From positions 1-53,548 of the forward strand of contig DAHUYQ010000061.1 in NCBI GenBank assembly GCA_027315115.1: a DNA stretch of 53,548 nt, given 5' to 3'. Positions within the stretch are counted from its first letter, which is position 1, and each line of letters begins with the position of its first letter. Both the position numbers and the translations under genes were made by a program. This document shows, piece by piece, positions 24,922-33,339 of this stretch. Below the pieces are notes generated by a model. It had not been told where the DNA came from, searched no databases, and was given only the letters and a program-made list of their open reading frames with translations. Origin of the DNA: Solirubrobacterales bacterium (GTDB taxonomy: Bacteria > Actinomycetota > Thermoleophilia > Solirubrobacterales > Solirubrobacteraceae).

Positions 24922-25150
24922 AGTCACGGACGTGCAGGTCCGAGGCGTCGCCCGCGCTTCTGGTCGTGCTGGTCGCGCCAGAACGCCCAATACGCCCGCG
25001 TGCGGCTGTTGGCGTCCAGCTTGACCTGCAGTGCCCTCGGGGCCTGAACGTGCTCATCATCGCTATAGACCTCCACTCGATCGAAACGGCCGTCGAGCTT
25101 GGGGTCGAGTGCGACCATGAGCGCCTTAATTTCCCGGCATGAGAATGCTC
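24922..25150 (-). pseudogene. Protein fragment truncated by the IS110 copy
   Basis: The frame GAFSCREIKALMVALDPKLD, RFDRVEVYSDDEHVQAPRAL and YWAFWRDQHDQKRGRRLG looks coding (balanced, acidic then basic end) but has no start of its own. Reading on to the right it enters the antisense of the IS110 transposase. It was probably the gene immediately before the integrase and lost its 5' end to the insertion sequence. I recognise no family. Confidence 0.35.
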
Positions 25151-26120
25151 CGGGGGTCGCAAGAACGAGATCCTCGCCGTGCTGCACCGCAACCTCAAGC
25201 AGCGACAGCCGATGAGCGACCCGTTCGGCGTCGCTGGCCGGCAGTGGCTATCAGAACAGTCGCTCCCCGAAGACGTGCAGGACACGGTCGACGCGGCGCT
25301 CAGGCAGATCGACTTCCTCACCGACGAGATCACCAAGATCGAGCGCGATCTGGCACGGTTCGCACTTGACTCTCCCGAGGCCAAGCGGCTGATGACGGTC
25401 CCTGGCGTCGGGCTGATCACCGCCGTGGCGTTCCTGGCGCAGGTCGGTGAGATCGACCGCTTCGAAGACCCACGGCAACTCGCTGGCTATCTCGGCCTCC
25501 ACCCGCGCGTGCGCCAGTCGGGTGCCAGCCAGGCCACCACGGGCAGGATCTCCAAGGAGGGCTCCGCGCTCGTGCGTCACGTACTCGTCGAGGCAGCACA
25601 CACAGCAGTCCGCAGCCCCGGGCCGTTGCGAGCGTTCTTCCAACGTGTCCGCGCCAAGCGCGGACACGCCATCGCGATCGTCGCCGTCGTCCGCAAGATG
25701 TGCGTGCTCTTCTGGCGCCTAATCGCCCGCGGCGAGGACTACGCCTACCAGATGCCGATCATCACGGCCAAGAAGCTGCGCAACGTCGAGCTCACCGCCG
25801 GCGCCTCACGCCGCCGCGCCACCGGCAACCTCAAAGGTCCCAACCGCGAGGAACGCCGCCAGCTCGAGCGCCACTCAGCCGAAGCCGCCGAGCACGCATA
25901 CCAACGCAACGTCACCGACTGGCAACGCCAACAAACGCAACGCGCAAAAAGGCCACCACGAGAGCTTGACTTTCATCCGTCATCCGTCCCCAAGCCGGGC
26001 ACCTACGCCGCCGGAACGGCGATCTCGCTGGTCGTCTCCCTGGGACCCAAGCCGAAGCAGCGCAAGCACGGCAAGCAGGGCAAGCACGGCAAGAAGCATC
26101 GGCGGCACCGGAAAGGCTAG
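25151..26120 (+). mobile_element. IS110-family transposase, 5'-truncated
   Basis: The C-terminal part is clear: LMTVPGVGLITAVAFLAQVG, FEDPRQLAGYLGLHPRVRQSG, GRISKEGSALVRHVLVEAAH and HAIAIVAVVRKMCVLFWRLI, the transposase_20 domain with its conserved Ser in GSALVR. The preceding text GRKNEILAVLHRN is also IS110-like. The N-terminal DEDD catalytic domain is missing: a TGA lies in frame near 25139 and the sequence before it belongs to another gene, so the first in-frame start is GTG 25179 (313 residues). The C-terminus carries an unusual Lys/His-rich tail (KQRKHGKQGKHGKKHRRHR). This copy cannot transpose on its own. Confidence 0.8.
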
Positions 26121-26257
26121 GCGCCCGAGCGCGTGTCAGGCAAGGGCGCTGGCCGGTGGCAGCGCCCTTGCCGGCTGCTAGCCGACAGCAGGACATCCGG
26201 GCTTGAGGCTGCGCGCCGCCGCAGAACGCGCCATGTAGTACGGATATCAAGCCCGCA

Positions 26258-26854
26258 ATGCCCGCCATCCGCTTCTACTTCGACCTCGGATCGCCATACG
26301 CGTACCTCGCGGCGGAGCGGATCGACGCGCTGATGCCGGCGCCGGTGCAGTGGCAGCCGATCCTGCTCGGCGGCATCTTCGCGCTCACCGGCCGCAGCTC
26401 CTGGTCGCTCGGGGATCCTCAGCGCAGGGATGAGGGCATGGCGATCGTGGAGACGCGCGCGCGGGCCTACGGCCTGCCGCCGGTGCGCTGGCCGGACCCC
26501 TGGCCGAGCGACTATCTCTACGCGATGCGGGCCGCGACCTACGCCTTCGCGGTCGGCCACGGCCGCGACTTCGCGATGCAGGCGTTCCGCGACGCCTTCC
26601 AGCGCGGGACCGACCTCTCAATCCCCGCAAACGTGCTGGCGGCCGCGGAGGCGGTCGGCCTGGACGCCGCGCGGGTGCAGGCCGCCGTCGCCGACCCGGC
26701 GATCAAGCAGGCATTGCGAGCCGTGACCGACGCCGCGCACGAGCGGGGCGTCACAGGCGTGCCGACCGTGGAGATCGAAGGCCAGACCTTCTGGGGCGAT
26801 GATCGCCTGCAGGACGTCGCCGCCCACCTGCAGGCGGGCGGCGCCGCGGGCTGA
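26258..26854 (+). CDS. 2-hydroxychromene-2-carboxylate isomerase-like (DsbA/kappa-GST fold)
   Basis: A 198-residue thioredoxin-fold protein: FYFDLGSPYAYLAAERIDAL at the start (Ser where DsbA has the CxxC), QPILLGGIFALTG, then an inserted helical domain, and GVTGVPTVEIEGQTFWGDDR at the end with the cis-Pro and the GxDRL motif of the family. These enzymes use glutathione or other thiols to isomerise aromatic degradation intermediates; in actinobacteria they may use other thiols. No aromatic-degradation genes are nearby, so the natural substrate is unknown. It is the first intact gene to the right of the mobile region. Confidence 0.88.
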   Translation: MPAIRFYFDLGSPYAYLAAERIDALMPAPVQWQPILLGGIFALTGRSSWSLGDPQRRDEGMAIVETRARAYGLPPVRWPDPWPSDYLYAMRAATYAFAVGHGRDFAMQAFRDAFQRGTDLSIPANVLAAAEAVGLDAARVQAAVADPAIKQALRAVTDAAHERGVTGVPTVEIEGQTFWGDDRLQDVAAHLQAGGAAG

Positions 26855-26912
26855 GGCGCCCCCGACGCTGCCGCGGGCTGCGCCCGGCGGGCGGCGCCGC
26901 GGGCTGAAGACC

Positions 26913-27614
26913 CTACGCGGCCGCGGGCTGCGCGCGGCTGGCGGCTATCGCGGCCAGCGCGCCGTCGATCACGCGCCCGAGGAAGGTCTCGCGGTCGTTG
27001 ACGTGCGGCAGCGGCTCGGAGGGGACGTCGACGCCCAGAAACTCGCAGAGCGGCTCCCAGCCTTCCTTGACTTCCCAGACGAGCAGCCGGTCGGCCGGGA
27101 CGGTGCGCTTGACCTCCTCCTCGTGAGCGATCATCGCCTCGATGAGCTGCTCCGGGGTCTGCCCGCCGCCCGCGAAGGTGCCCTCCGGGGACCAGAACAT
27201 GCGCTCCACGAATTTGACGTAGCCCTCCCACTGCGGGTCCACGAGCGCCCTGGCACTGGAGAGCAGGTTCAGCATCGTGTTGCCGTGGCCCATGTCCCAG
27301 ATCGTCTCCCTGAAGCTCGGCTCCCAGCTCTGCGGGTTGCGCACGCTCAGCAGCACCTTCGCGTCCGGGTACGCATCCATCAGCTCCCGCCAGAAGAAGC
27401 CGCCCGGCCAGTCGACGGTCGCGCGGGACTCGCCAAAGACGCTCGGCCAGTCCACGTCGCCGTCCATCGCTTTGTCCCAGGTCTCGACCCGGCCCAGGTC
27501 GGCGAGCACGTCGACCCAGTGGTAGCAGGGGGTGAATCCGAGCATCTCCAACGCGGTCTTCTGAGTCAGCGTGCCTGTCCTCGGCAGTCCTGCGCCTATC
27601 ACTTCGATGCTCAT
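26913..27614 (-). CDS. Sulfotransferase family protein
   Basis: A 233-residue protein of the sulfotransfer_4 type. The PAPS 5'-phosphosulfate loop is GAGLPRTGTLTQKTALE (residues about 7-23) and the 3'-phosphate site is VLLSVRNPQSWEPSF. WVDVLADLGRVETWDKAMDG and FFWRELMDAYPDAKVLLSVR are typical for the group. Members transfer sulfate from PAPS to small molecules or glycans; none of the substrates in this organism can be inferred. ATG 27614 has AGAGGTAAGG upstream. It is divergent from tlyA (144-base gap). Confidence 0.85.
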   Translation of the reverse strand: MSIEVIGAGLPRTGTLTQKTALEMLGFTPCYHWVDVLADLGRVETWDKAMDGDVDWPSVFGESRATVDWPGGFFWRELMDAYPDAKVLLSVRNPQSWEPSFRETIWDMGHGNTMLNLLSSARALVDPQWEGYVKFVERMFWSPEGTFAGGGQTPEQLIEAMIAHEEEVKRTVPADRLLVWEVKEGWEPLCEFLGVDVPSEPLPHVNDRETFLGRVIDGALAAIAASRAQPAAA

Positions 27615-27758
27615 GCCTTACCTCTCTGTGCGAACTGTGTGCTCACTGGATCTCCTCGGGCGCGCGCCTCCGGAGAGCTCTGCCGGACCGGCGCATGCCC
27701 GGCATGTTCTCATGCGCGCCCACCGAAGCGCCCCCGGACGCTACGGTTACCCTCAGCG

Positions 27759-28559
27759 ATGGCCAAGCAGCGCCTGGACACACTGCTCGCCGAGCGCGGC
27801 CTGTTCGCCTCGCGCAGCCGCGCCGCCGCCTCCGTGATGGCGGGGGAGGTGCACGTGGGCGCCGGCCGCCGCACGGCCGCAAAGCCCTCTGAGCTGGTCG
27901 AGGAGGACGAGCTGCTGGAGGTCAAGGAGCGCCAGGCATACGTCTCGCGCGGGGGCGTCAAGCTCGCCAACGCGCTCGCGCAGAGCGGCATCGAGGTCGC
28001 CGGCCGCCGCGCGATCGACGTGGGCGCCTCCACGGGCGGCTTCACCGACTGCCTGCTGTCCGCCGGCGCGAGCGAGGTGATCGCGCTCGACGTCGCCTAC
28101 GGCCAGTTCGACTACCGGCTGCGCACCGATCCGCGGGTGCACGTGATCGAGCGCGTCAACGCGCGCGCCATCACGCCGCAGATGCTGCCCTACGCCCCGG
28201 ATCTCGCCGTGGTCGACGTCTCGTTCATCTCGCTGGTGAAGGTGCTGCCCGCGCTGGTGGGCGTGCTGGCCCCTGTTCACGACGCGCTGGCACTGGTCAA
28301 GCCGCAGTTCGAGGTTGGGCGGGGAAGGGTTGGGAAGGGAGGAGTGGTTCGCGATGCGGCGCTCCGGCGGCAGGCGCTGGAATCCGTCGGCTGCGCGGCG
28401 CTCGGGCTCGGCGAGGCGGTGCTCGGGTTCTTCTCGTCGGGCCTGCCGGGCCCCAAGGGCAACCGCGAGAGCTTCGTCTGGCTTGGGCAGGCCGGCCGGC
28501 AGGGCGCGGCCGCCACGCAGGAGGATGTGGCGCACATGGCGAAGCAGGTCGAGCCATGA
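27759..28559 (+). CDS. tlyA: TlyA-type rRNA 2'-O-methyltransferase
   Basis: A 266-residue protein with an N-terminal S4 RNA-binding domain (RLDTLLAERGLFASRSRAAA) and a FtsJ-like methyltransferase domain (SAM motif IDVGASTGGFTDCLLSAGA; VDVSFISLVKVLPAL; LVKPQFEVGRGRVGKGGVVR). Homologues methylate C1409 of 16S and C1920 of 23S rRNA, which affects capreomycin sensitivity. ATG 27759 opens the S4 domain; the frame is open far upstream but not protein-like. The order tlyA-nadK is conserved in actinobacteria. The next gene overlaps by ATGA. Confidence 0.94.
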   Translation: MAKQRLDTLLAERGLFASRSRAAASVMAGEVHVGAGRRTAAKPSELVEEDELLEVKERQAYVSRGGVKLANALAQSGIEVAGRRAIDVGASTGGFTDCLLSAGASEVIALDVAYGQFDYRLRTDPRVHVIERVNARAITPQMLPYAPDLAVVDVSFISLVKVLPALVGVLAPVHDALALVKPQFEVGRGRVGKGGVVRDAALRRQALESVGCAALGLGEAVLGFFSSGLPGPKGNRESFVWLGQAGRQGAAATQEDVAHMAKQVEP

Positions 28560-29407
28560 CCAGGCAGTTCACGGTCTTCACGCACGGGCGCTACAGCCAG
28601 ACGGCGCCCGCGCTCTCTCGCCTGATCGCCGAGGCGCGCAGGCACGGCGTGCTGCTGCGATTCGACGCGGAGGAGACCGAAAAGCATGCTCTGAGCCCGC
28701 AGGACGGCGTGCTGCTGGACGCCGAGCCGGTCGACGACGTGGAGCTCTGCTTCGTGCTCGGCGGCGACGGCACGATCCTGCGCGCGCTGCGCCGCTACGG
28801 CGCAACCGACGTTCCGGTCTTCGCGATCAACTTCGGGGAGATCGGCTTCCTGGCCACGATCGAGCCGGAGAACATCGAGGCCGGCGTCGCGCGCGCGGTG
28901 GAAGGGCGCTTCGAGCTGCTGAAGCTGCCCGCGATCGTGCTCGACCACGGCGAGAACGGTCAGGAACGGGCGTTCAACGACATCGCGATCCACCGCAAGA
29001 TCGGCGAGCGGGTCGCCGAGCTCTCCTACTCCTTCGACGGGCAGGAACTCGGGAGCGTGCGCTGCGACGGGCTGGTGGTCTCCACGCCGGCCGGCTCCAC
29101 TGGCTACAACCTCGCAAACGGCGGCCCGGTGATGGCCTGGGGGGTGGAGGGCTTCGTCGTCTCCTTCATCGCCCCCCACTCGCTGACCGCGCGCGCGCTG
29201 GTCGTCGCGCCCGGCGACAGCATGGTGATCCACAACCGCTCACGCGAGCCGCTGGACATCGCGCTCGACGGCCGCCCGGTCGGCGAGATGCCCGCGCAGG
29301 GGCAGTTCTCGGTCGCCTTCATGGACGAGGCGGGCACGATCGCCCAGCTTCCGGGCAGCTCCTTCTACCGCAGGCTGCGCGAGAAGTTCGGCCGACTCGC
29401 GCGCTGA
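28556..29407 (+). CDS. nadK: NAD kinase
   Basis: Phosphorylates NAD to NADP. Motifs in its 283 residues: FVLGGDGTILRALRRYG (GGDG active-site motif), FAINFGEIGFLATIEPENIE, AFNDIAIHRK (NE/ND motif), DGLVVSTPAGSTGYNLANGG and TARALVVAPGDSMV. All essential residues are visible. The start ATG 28556 overlaps the tlyA stop. In mycobacteria recN follows directly; here a 7-kb signalling block separates them. A short repeat of its last codons lies just downstream. Confidence 0.96.
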   Translation: MTRQFTVFTHGRYSQTAPALSRLIAEARRHGVLLRFDAEETEKHALSPQDGVLLDAEPVDDVELCFVLGGDGTILRALRRYGATDVPVFAINFGEIGFLATIEPENIEAGVARAVEGRFELLKLPAIVLDHGENGQERAFNDIAIHRKIGERVAELSYSFDGQELGSVRCDGLVVSTPAGSTGYNLANGGPVMAWGVEGFVVSFIAPHSLTARALVVAPGDSMVIHNRSREPLDIALDGRPVGEMPAQGQFSVAFMDEAGTIAQLPGSSFYRRLREKFGRLAR

Positions 29408-29449
29408 GAGGGCTCAGGCGGCGCACTTCGGCCGACTCGCGCGCTGAGA
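29387..29449 (+). repeat. Direct repeat of the nadK 3' end
   Basis: The 23 bases at 29387-29409, which span the nadK stop codon, recur perfectly at 29427-29449, a 40-base period. This is a tandem duplication of the gene end; the second copy is noncoding. Confidence 0.9.
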
Positions 29450-29471
29450 CGCGCCGCTTCGGCTCGGCGCT

Positions 29472-29729
29472 TCAGGCGGCCCGGCGTCCCTCGCCGCCCT
29501 CGCTCTGCAGCGAGGCGATGAACTCGTCGAGCTGGCGGCGCGAGAAGCGGCGCTGCGAGCCCGGGGTCCTGTAGCAGCTTATGTACCCGGCGTCTGCCCA
29601 ACGGCGGATCGTCGCAAGCGAGACGCCCAGGTAGCGCGCCGCCTGCGAGCTCGTGAACACGAGCTGGCGCTCGCCCTCTGGCTCCGCGGCTCGGTGATCT
29701 GCCATCGCGATCGTCGGTGAGAAGGTCAT
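29472..29729 (-). CDS. BldC-like MerR/HTH_17 DNA-binding protein
   Basis: An 85-residue protein with one HTH: FTSSQAARYLGVSLATIRRW then ADAGYISCYRTPGSQRRFSR and RQLDEFIASL. It has the length and layout of BldC-type regulators (winged helix of the MerR superfamily without an effector domain), which bind cooperatively to direct repeats and control development in Streptomyces. ATG 29729 is used; ATG 29705 (MADHRAAEP) is an alternative. The long upstream region contains a 10-bp tandem repeat. The gene is followed by nadK in convergent orientation. Confidence 0.75.
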   Translation of the reverse strand: MTFSPTIAMADHRAAEPEGERQLVFTSSQAARYLGVSLATIRRWADAGYISCYRTPGSQRRFSRRQLDEFIASLQSEGGEGRRAA

Positions 29730-29836
29730 GTCGTCTCCGTGTCGGTCGTGGAATCGGCGTTCGCCGCCAGATGTGGCGGTTTCTGCCGCTCTGCTGCGAG
29801 TTGATCGGCTCGCGCCCTTCTCCGGTTTAGGGCTCT

Positions 29837-29856
29837 GGACGTTTGTGGACGTTTGT
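29837..29856. promoter_or_regulatory. Two tandem 10-bp repeats upstream of the BldC-like gene
   Basis: GGACGTTTGT occurs twice head to tail (29837-29846 and 29847-29856), about one helical turn apart, roughly 110 bases before the BldC-like start. Further GGTTTG repeats lie at 29911-29930. BldC-type proteins bind direct repeats, so autoregulation is possible. Confidence 0.45.
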
Positions 29857-30059
29857 TCACGCAACGCGCAGCTTTCTCGGCGGATCGGCAGGCGTGCCCA
29901 GCTTTGAGTCGGTTTGCGTAGGTTTGAGATGCAGATCGCGACGCAGACACCTGAGCGCGCCGTCCGCAATCCTGTGTTTTCTCCTGCAAAACGCAAGAAC
30001 TCGTGCAAAATGTTCGTGTGCCTCCACAATTCTGGACAGACCTTTAGTATCGTTATGAA

Positions 30060-30230
30060 ACCTACTCAAGGCTCGTCGTGCTGCTTCTTGGATGGAGGCG
30101 TAGCGGGGAGCCCTTGAGCCCCCCGCATGGAAGGAGAGTGGACGTGTCTTGGAAAGTCTGAGTCTCCAGCTGCCGCCCCGACGGGGTGGCAGGGCCGAAG
30201 GCGTCGTTTTCTCGGCGACGCCTTCGGCCC
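30060..30230 (+). ncRNA. Structured noncoding candidate between the BldC-like and HD-GYP genes
   Basis: Three successive foldable elements on the plus strand: CTCAAGGCTC (from 30065) with GAGCCCTTGAG (30108-30118) and a GCGGGG/CCCCGC stem (30103-30108 with 30121-30126) competing or nested; CTGCCGCCCC/GGGGTGGCAG (30170-30179 with 30183-30192); and a perfect 15-bp hairpin (30192-30206 with 30216-30230). A weak promoter-like pair, TGGACA (30033-30038) and TATGAA (30054-30059), lies before it. Neither flanking gene reads in this direction, so a trans-acting RNA or transcription boundary is more likely than a riboswitch. I could not match a known RNA family. The rest of 29730-30358 shows no gene. 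Confidence 0.35.
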
Positions 30231-30326
30231 CTACGCGCAGCGATCGCAAGTTGCGCTGAGCAGCGGCGGCTTCGGAGCAGGTCCGGCCGCAGCTTGCTTT
30301 CTCTCTTGTGAACGCTCGCCCCTGAA

Positions 30327-30347
30327 GTGCCGCTGAAGTAGCGGCAC
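30327..30347 (-). terminator. Hairpin after the HD-GYP gene
   Basis: GTGCCGCT-GAAGT-AGCGGCAC forms a perfect 8-bp stem 12 bases beyond the HD-GYP stop; an outer GCCCC/GGGGC stem extends it. No clear T-run follows. Confidence 0.5.
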
Positions 30348-30358
30348 GTCGGGGCTTC

Positions 30359-31753
30359 TCAGCCGCCGCGCGGGGGGGCTGCGAGCGCACGTGCACGACG
30401 CTCGAAGGAGAGCTCGGCCTCGAAATCGGCTCCGTCTCCCTGCATGAATGCCGCCGGGCCCTCGCGCTCGAGCATTGTGACGAACGCCTGCACTATCTCC
30501 GCGTCGAGCTGACGGCCGGCGACGCGACGCAGCTCGGCCATCGCGTCCTGGGGCGTCATCGGCGAGCGATACGAGTCCCGCGCAGTAAGCGTGTCATAGG
30601 CGTTGCAGACAGCCAGGACTCGTGAGAGCAGCGGGATCTCGTTGCCGATCAGGCCGGCAGGGTAGCCGCTGCCGTCCATGTTCTCGTGGTGGTAGAGGAT
30701 GATGTCTGCCACAGGGCCATAGCCGTCTAGTCGACCCACGAGAGTCGCGCCGTCCTGGGGGTGGCGCCTGATCGTCGCCCAGTCGGCATCCGAGAGTACC
30801 TCCGCATGCAGGATCCGATCGGGCAGCGCGAACTTGCCGATGTCGTGCAGCAGCGAGGCCGTGTGGACCAGATCCTGCTCTGACTCGTCGAGTCCGAGCT
30901 CCGCGGTCAGCGCACGCGCATAGCGTGCCACCGAGGCAGCGTGCCGCGCGGCGGCGCGGTCTCGCAGGGCGAGAGTCTCCACCAGGGTCACCAGCACGCC
31001 GAGCTGCAGCGAGGCGAGGTGCATGGAGCGGGCCTCCAGTTGCTCGGCGCGGTCCTCCGAGCGCAGCAGCGCGATCGCCAGGTACTGGAAGATCAGGATC
31101 ACCACGACCACTCCGAGCAGCACCGGGTAGCCGAGGTTCGTGTAGGCGTAGGCGAGGATCGCCGTCAGGATGGCGGCCGCGAACTGGCCCGGCAGCATGG
31201 GCACCAGCAGCGTGCGAGTCTGCATCAGTAGGCCGCGGCCCTGCAGAACGCGTTTGTGAACTGCGGCCAGCCCGAAGTTCAACAGATTGGCGACGATGAA
31301 CACCCCGAAGACGACCAGCGCGAATTCAGGGCTGCGGATCAGGCTTTGGTTGCCGGCTTCATGCACGTCCCCCACGAGCACGCGTGCCAGCAGCGCGCCG
31401 GCGATCAGGTAGGTCGCGTAGGAGGCGAAGTTTGTCAGCGCGCCCGAGGGAGGTGGGCGGCGCACGACTGTGTCAACCACGACGGCCACGATCCCGATCG
31501 CCACAGCCGGAGCGGGTCCGAGCAGAGTCATCGCCAGCGTGAGCGCCACGAAGGAGGCGGAGAGGCTTTGGTTGCCGATCGTGATGGCGAGCCGCTCGCC
31601 GAACGCGGCCAGCACGAGCAGCAGCCCGAAGAGGTCGAGCGGCTGCCAGTCCGTCGAACGGTAGGTCAGCACCGCGAGCGCAAGGGCTCCGGCCAGCAGT
31701 AGCAACTGGCTTCCTAGATAGAGGCGATGTGTGTTTCTCTTGGTGATCCTCAT
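30359..31753 (-). CDS. Membrane HD-GYP domain phosphodiesterase
   Basis: A 464-residue protein. The first 230 residues contain about seven hydrophobic segments (LYLGSQLLLLAGALALAVLT and others), forming a membrane sensor similar in layout to MASE domains. The C-terminal HD-GYP domain has ASLLHDIGKFALPDRIL, GRLDGYGPVADIILYHHENM and DGSGYPAGLIGNEIPLLSRV, with metal-binding HD and the GYP motif intact. HD-GYP proteins usually hydrolyse cyclic di-GMP to GMP. A degenerate GGDEF protein is encoded 4 kb away, but no intact diguanylate cyclase is visible in the window. It is co-directional with the MFS gene, with about 100 bases between. Confidence 0.9.
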   Translation of the reverse strand: MRITKRNTHRLYLGSQLLLLAGALALAVLTYRSTDWQPLDLFGLLLVLAAFGERLAITIGNQSLSASFVALTLAMTLLGPAPAVAIGIVAVVVDTVVRRPPPSGALTNFASYATYLIAGALLARVLVGDVHEAGNQSLIRSPEFALVVFGVFIVANLLNFGLAAVHKRVLQGRGLLMQTRTLLVPMLPGQFAAAILTAILAYAYTNLGYPVLLGVVVVILIFQYLAIALLRSEDRAEQLEARSMHLASLQLGVLVTLVETLALRDRAAARHAASVARYARALTAELGLDESEQDLVHTASLLHDIGKFALPDRILHAEVLSDADWATIRRHPQDGATLVGRLDGYGPVADIILYHHENMDGSGYPAGLIGNEIPLLSRVLAVCNAYDTLTARDSYRSPMTPQDAMAELRRVAGRQLDAEIVQAFVTMLEREGPAAFMQGDGADFEAELSFERRARALAAPPRGG

Positions 31754-31850
31754 GGCGGCCGACCCGCAGCGTCGTGGTACTAATCGGCACGAAGGTTGTC
31801 GTCCTTAACGGGCGCGGAGAAGCGCCCGCATGGGCGGCGGTCGCGGCGCT

Positions 31851-33071
31851 CTACTGGAGGGTGAGCGCCACGGCCGCCTGCTCGGCCTCCCGCAGCGGCC
31901 CTCGCAGCCACAGTCGCAGGAAGGCGCCTGTCGCAAGCGTCGCCACCGTGCCCGCGGACAGCATCGCCACGCGCGTGGACGTGGTCGCCGTGAGCACGCC
32001 GCCCAGCGCGAAGCCCAGGGCCGGGCAGAGCGCCGTCATCGAGCCGATCGCGCTCATCAGCCGACCCTGCATCTCGGCCGGCGTGAGCCGCTGCACGGCA
32101 CTGACCAGCGAGGGCCACTGGATGCCGTTGCCGATGCCACCCACCAGGGCGGCCGCGCATGCCGGAGCGAGCGTCGGCGCAGCGGCGAAGCCGAGGTAGG
32201 CGATGCCCACGCACAGGGTGCCCACGCTGAGCGTCGAGCCGAGCGGGCGGCTGCTGGCGCGAGCGAAGATCAACGCTCCCAGCGCCGCGCCCGCGCCCCA
32301 GATGCCGAGCAGGAGGCCGAGACCCAGGTCGCCGGCGTGGAGCGTCGCCTTCGCATAGACGACCTCGACCGGCTCCACGGAGGCGAAGAAGACGACCGCC
32401 ACCGCCTCGGTGATAAGCAGCGAGCGCAGCGCCGGCAGCCTTTGCACATGCCGCAGCGCCTCACCGAGACGCGCCCTGATCGATTCGCCCACCGCGGCGT
32501 CGACGTGCACCGAGAGTCCCAGCAGCAGCGTTCCGGCGACGGCGAAGCTGACCGCGTCCATCAGCAGCGCCACAGGACCGCCGGCGGCGTGGACGATCAG
32601 CCCGCCGATCGCGGGCCCGACCGCGAAGGTGAACATGAAGACGACGTTCAGCATGGCGTTGGCCTGTCTCTGCGCCTCCTCGCCCTCCTGATCGGAGATC
32701 TGCGCGGCGCTTGCCCGGATCAGGGCGGTGGCTGCGACCGCCGCCGCGCCGTCGATCGCGACCAGCACGAGCACGCCCGGCAGCCAGAAGCTCCAGAGCA
32801 GCACAGCCAGGCCGACCGCCAGCAGCGTCTCCAGCAGGTAGAGGGCGGCCAGTCCGCCGCGGCGGCTGCTGCGCTCTATCCGCGTGACCAGCAACGGCGC
32901 CAGCAGCGCCGGCAGCAGGCCCCGTGCGATGAAGAGGCCGGCGGTGGCGATCGCGCTGTGGGTGTGGTCGTAGACGCCGACCGCGAGCGCGACATACCCG
33001 AACCAGGTGCCCAGTTCGTTGACCGCGTAGGCAATCAGCATCCGCCTCAGGCGGGGGGAGGTGGGCAGCAA
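31851..33071 (-). CDS. Major facilitator superfamily transporter
   Basis: A 406-residue protein with about 12 hydrophobic segments in two halves. It has the look of the enterobactin-exporter/MFS_3 group: VNELGTWFGYVALAVGVYDH in the first helix, ALLVTRIERSSRRGGLAALY-like cytoplasmic loop 2-3, FTFAVGPAIGGLIVHAAGG in helix 5, and GIGNGIQWPSLVSAVQRLTP with PAEMQGRLMSAIGSM in the C-terminal half. These proteins export drugs or siderophores. The substrate is unknown. The loop at residues 190-215 is basic. The start is ATG 33071; no promoter is evident. Confidence 0.9.
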   Translation of the reverse strand: MLPTSPRLRRMLIAYAVNELGTWFGYVALAVGVYDHTHSAIATAGLFIARGLLPALLAPLLVTRIERSSRRGGLAALYLLETLLAVGLAVLLWSFWLPGVLVLVAIDGAAAVAATALIRASAAQISDQEGEEAQRQANAMLNVVFMFTFAVGPAIGGLIVHAAGGPVALLMDAVSFAVAGTLLLGLSVHVDAAVGESIRARLGEALRHVQRLPALRSLLITEAVAVVFFASVEPVEVVYAKATLHAGDLGLGLLLGIWGAGAALGALIFARASSRPLGSTLSVGTLCVGIAYLGFAAAPTLAPACAAALVGGIGNGIQWPSLVSAVQRLTPAEMQGRLMSAIGSMTALCPALGFALGGVLTATTSTRVAMLSAGTVATLATGAFLRLWLRGPLREAEQAAVALTLQ

Positions 33072-33262
33072 ACAGACCTCGCGACATCGTCGCTTGGATG
33101 GATACCGTGGTGCGAAGCGCCGATTCTACGGCGCGTCGGGGACGGCAGCGGTCTGCGGCACGTTCAGACGCGCCTCCGTGGCTCCCACCGAGCGCGCAGA
33201 CAAGACAGGGCGAGGCTGACCGGACCGGTGGAACGGGGTCGGATGAGACGGGTGAGACGGGT

Positions 33263-33309
33263 GGGAGGGCCCAATCTCAAAAGAGGGAGCTTTGCGATCG
33301 GGCCCTCCC
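33263..33309. terminator. Perfect 10-bp inverted repeat downstream of the receiver-like gene
   Basis: GGGAGGGCCC (33263-33272) and GGGCCCTCCC (33300-33309) enclose a 27-base AT-richer loop. It lies 30 bases beyond the stop of the receiver-like gene (minus strand). A termination or transcript-stabilising role is likely; no T-run is seen. Confidence 0.4.
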
Positions 33310-33339
33310 GGGGGACGTCGTGGAAGATCGCGTCCAGGA

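Noticed and set aside
30060..30230. Glycine, c-di-GMP or c-di-AMP riboswitch, or RNase P RNA (GGAAAGTC segment)
   Set aside because: Only short fragments match (GGAGAG, GCCGAAGG, GGAAAGTC); the conserved cores and a downstream regulated gene on the same strand are missing.
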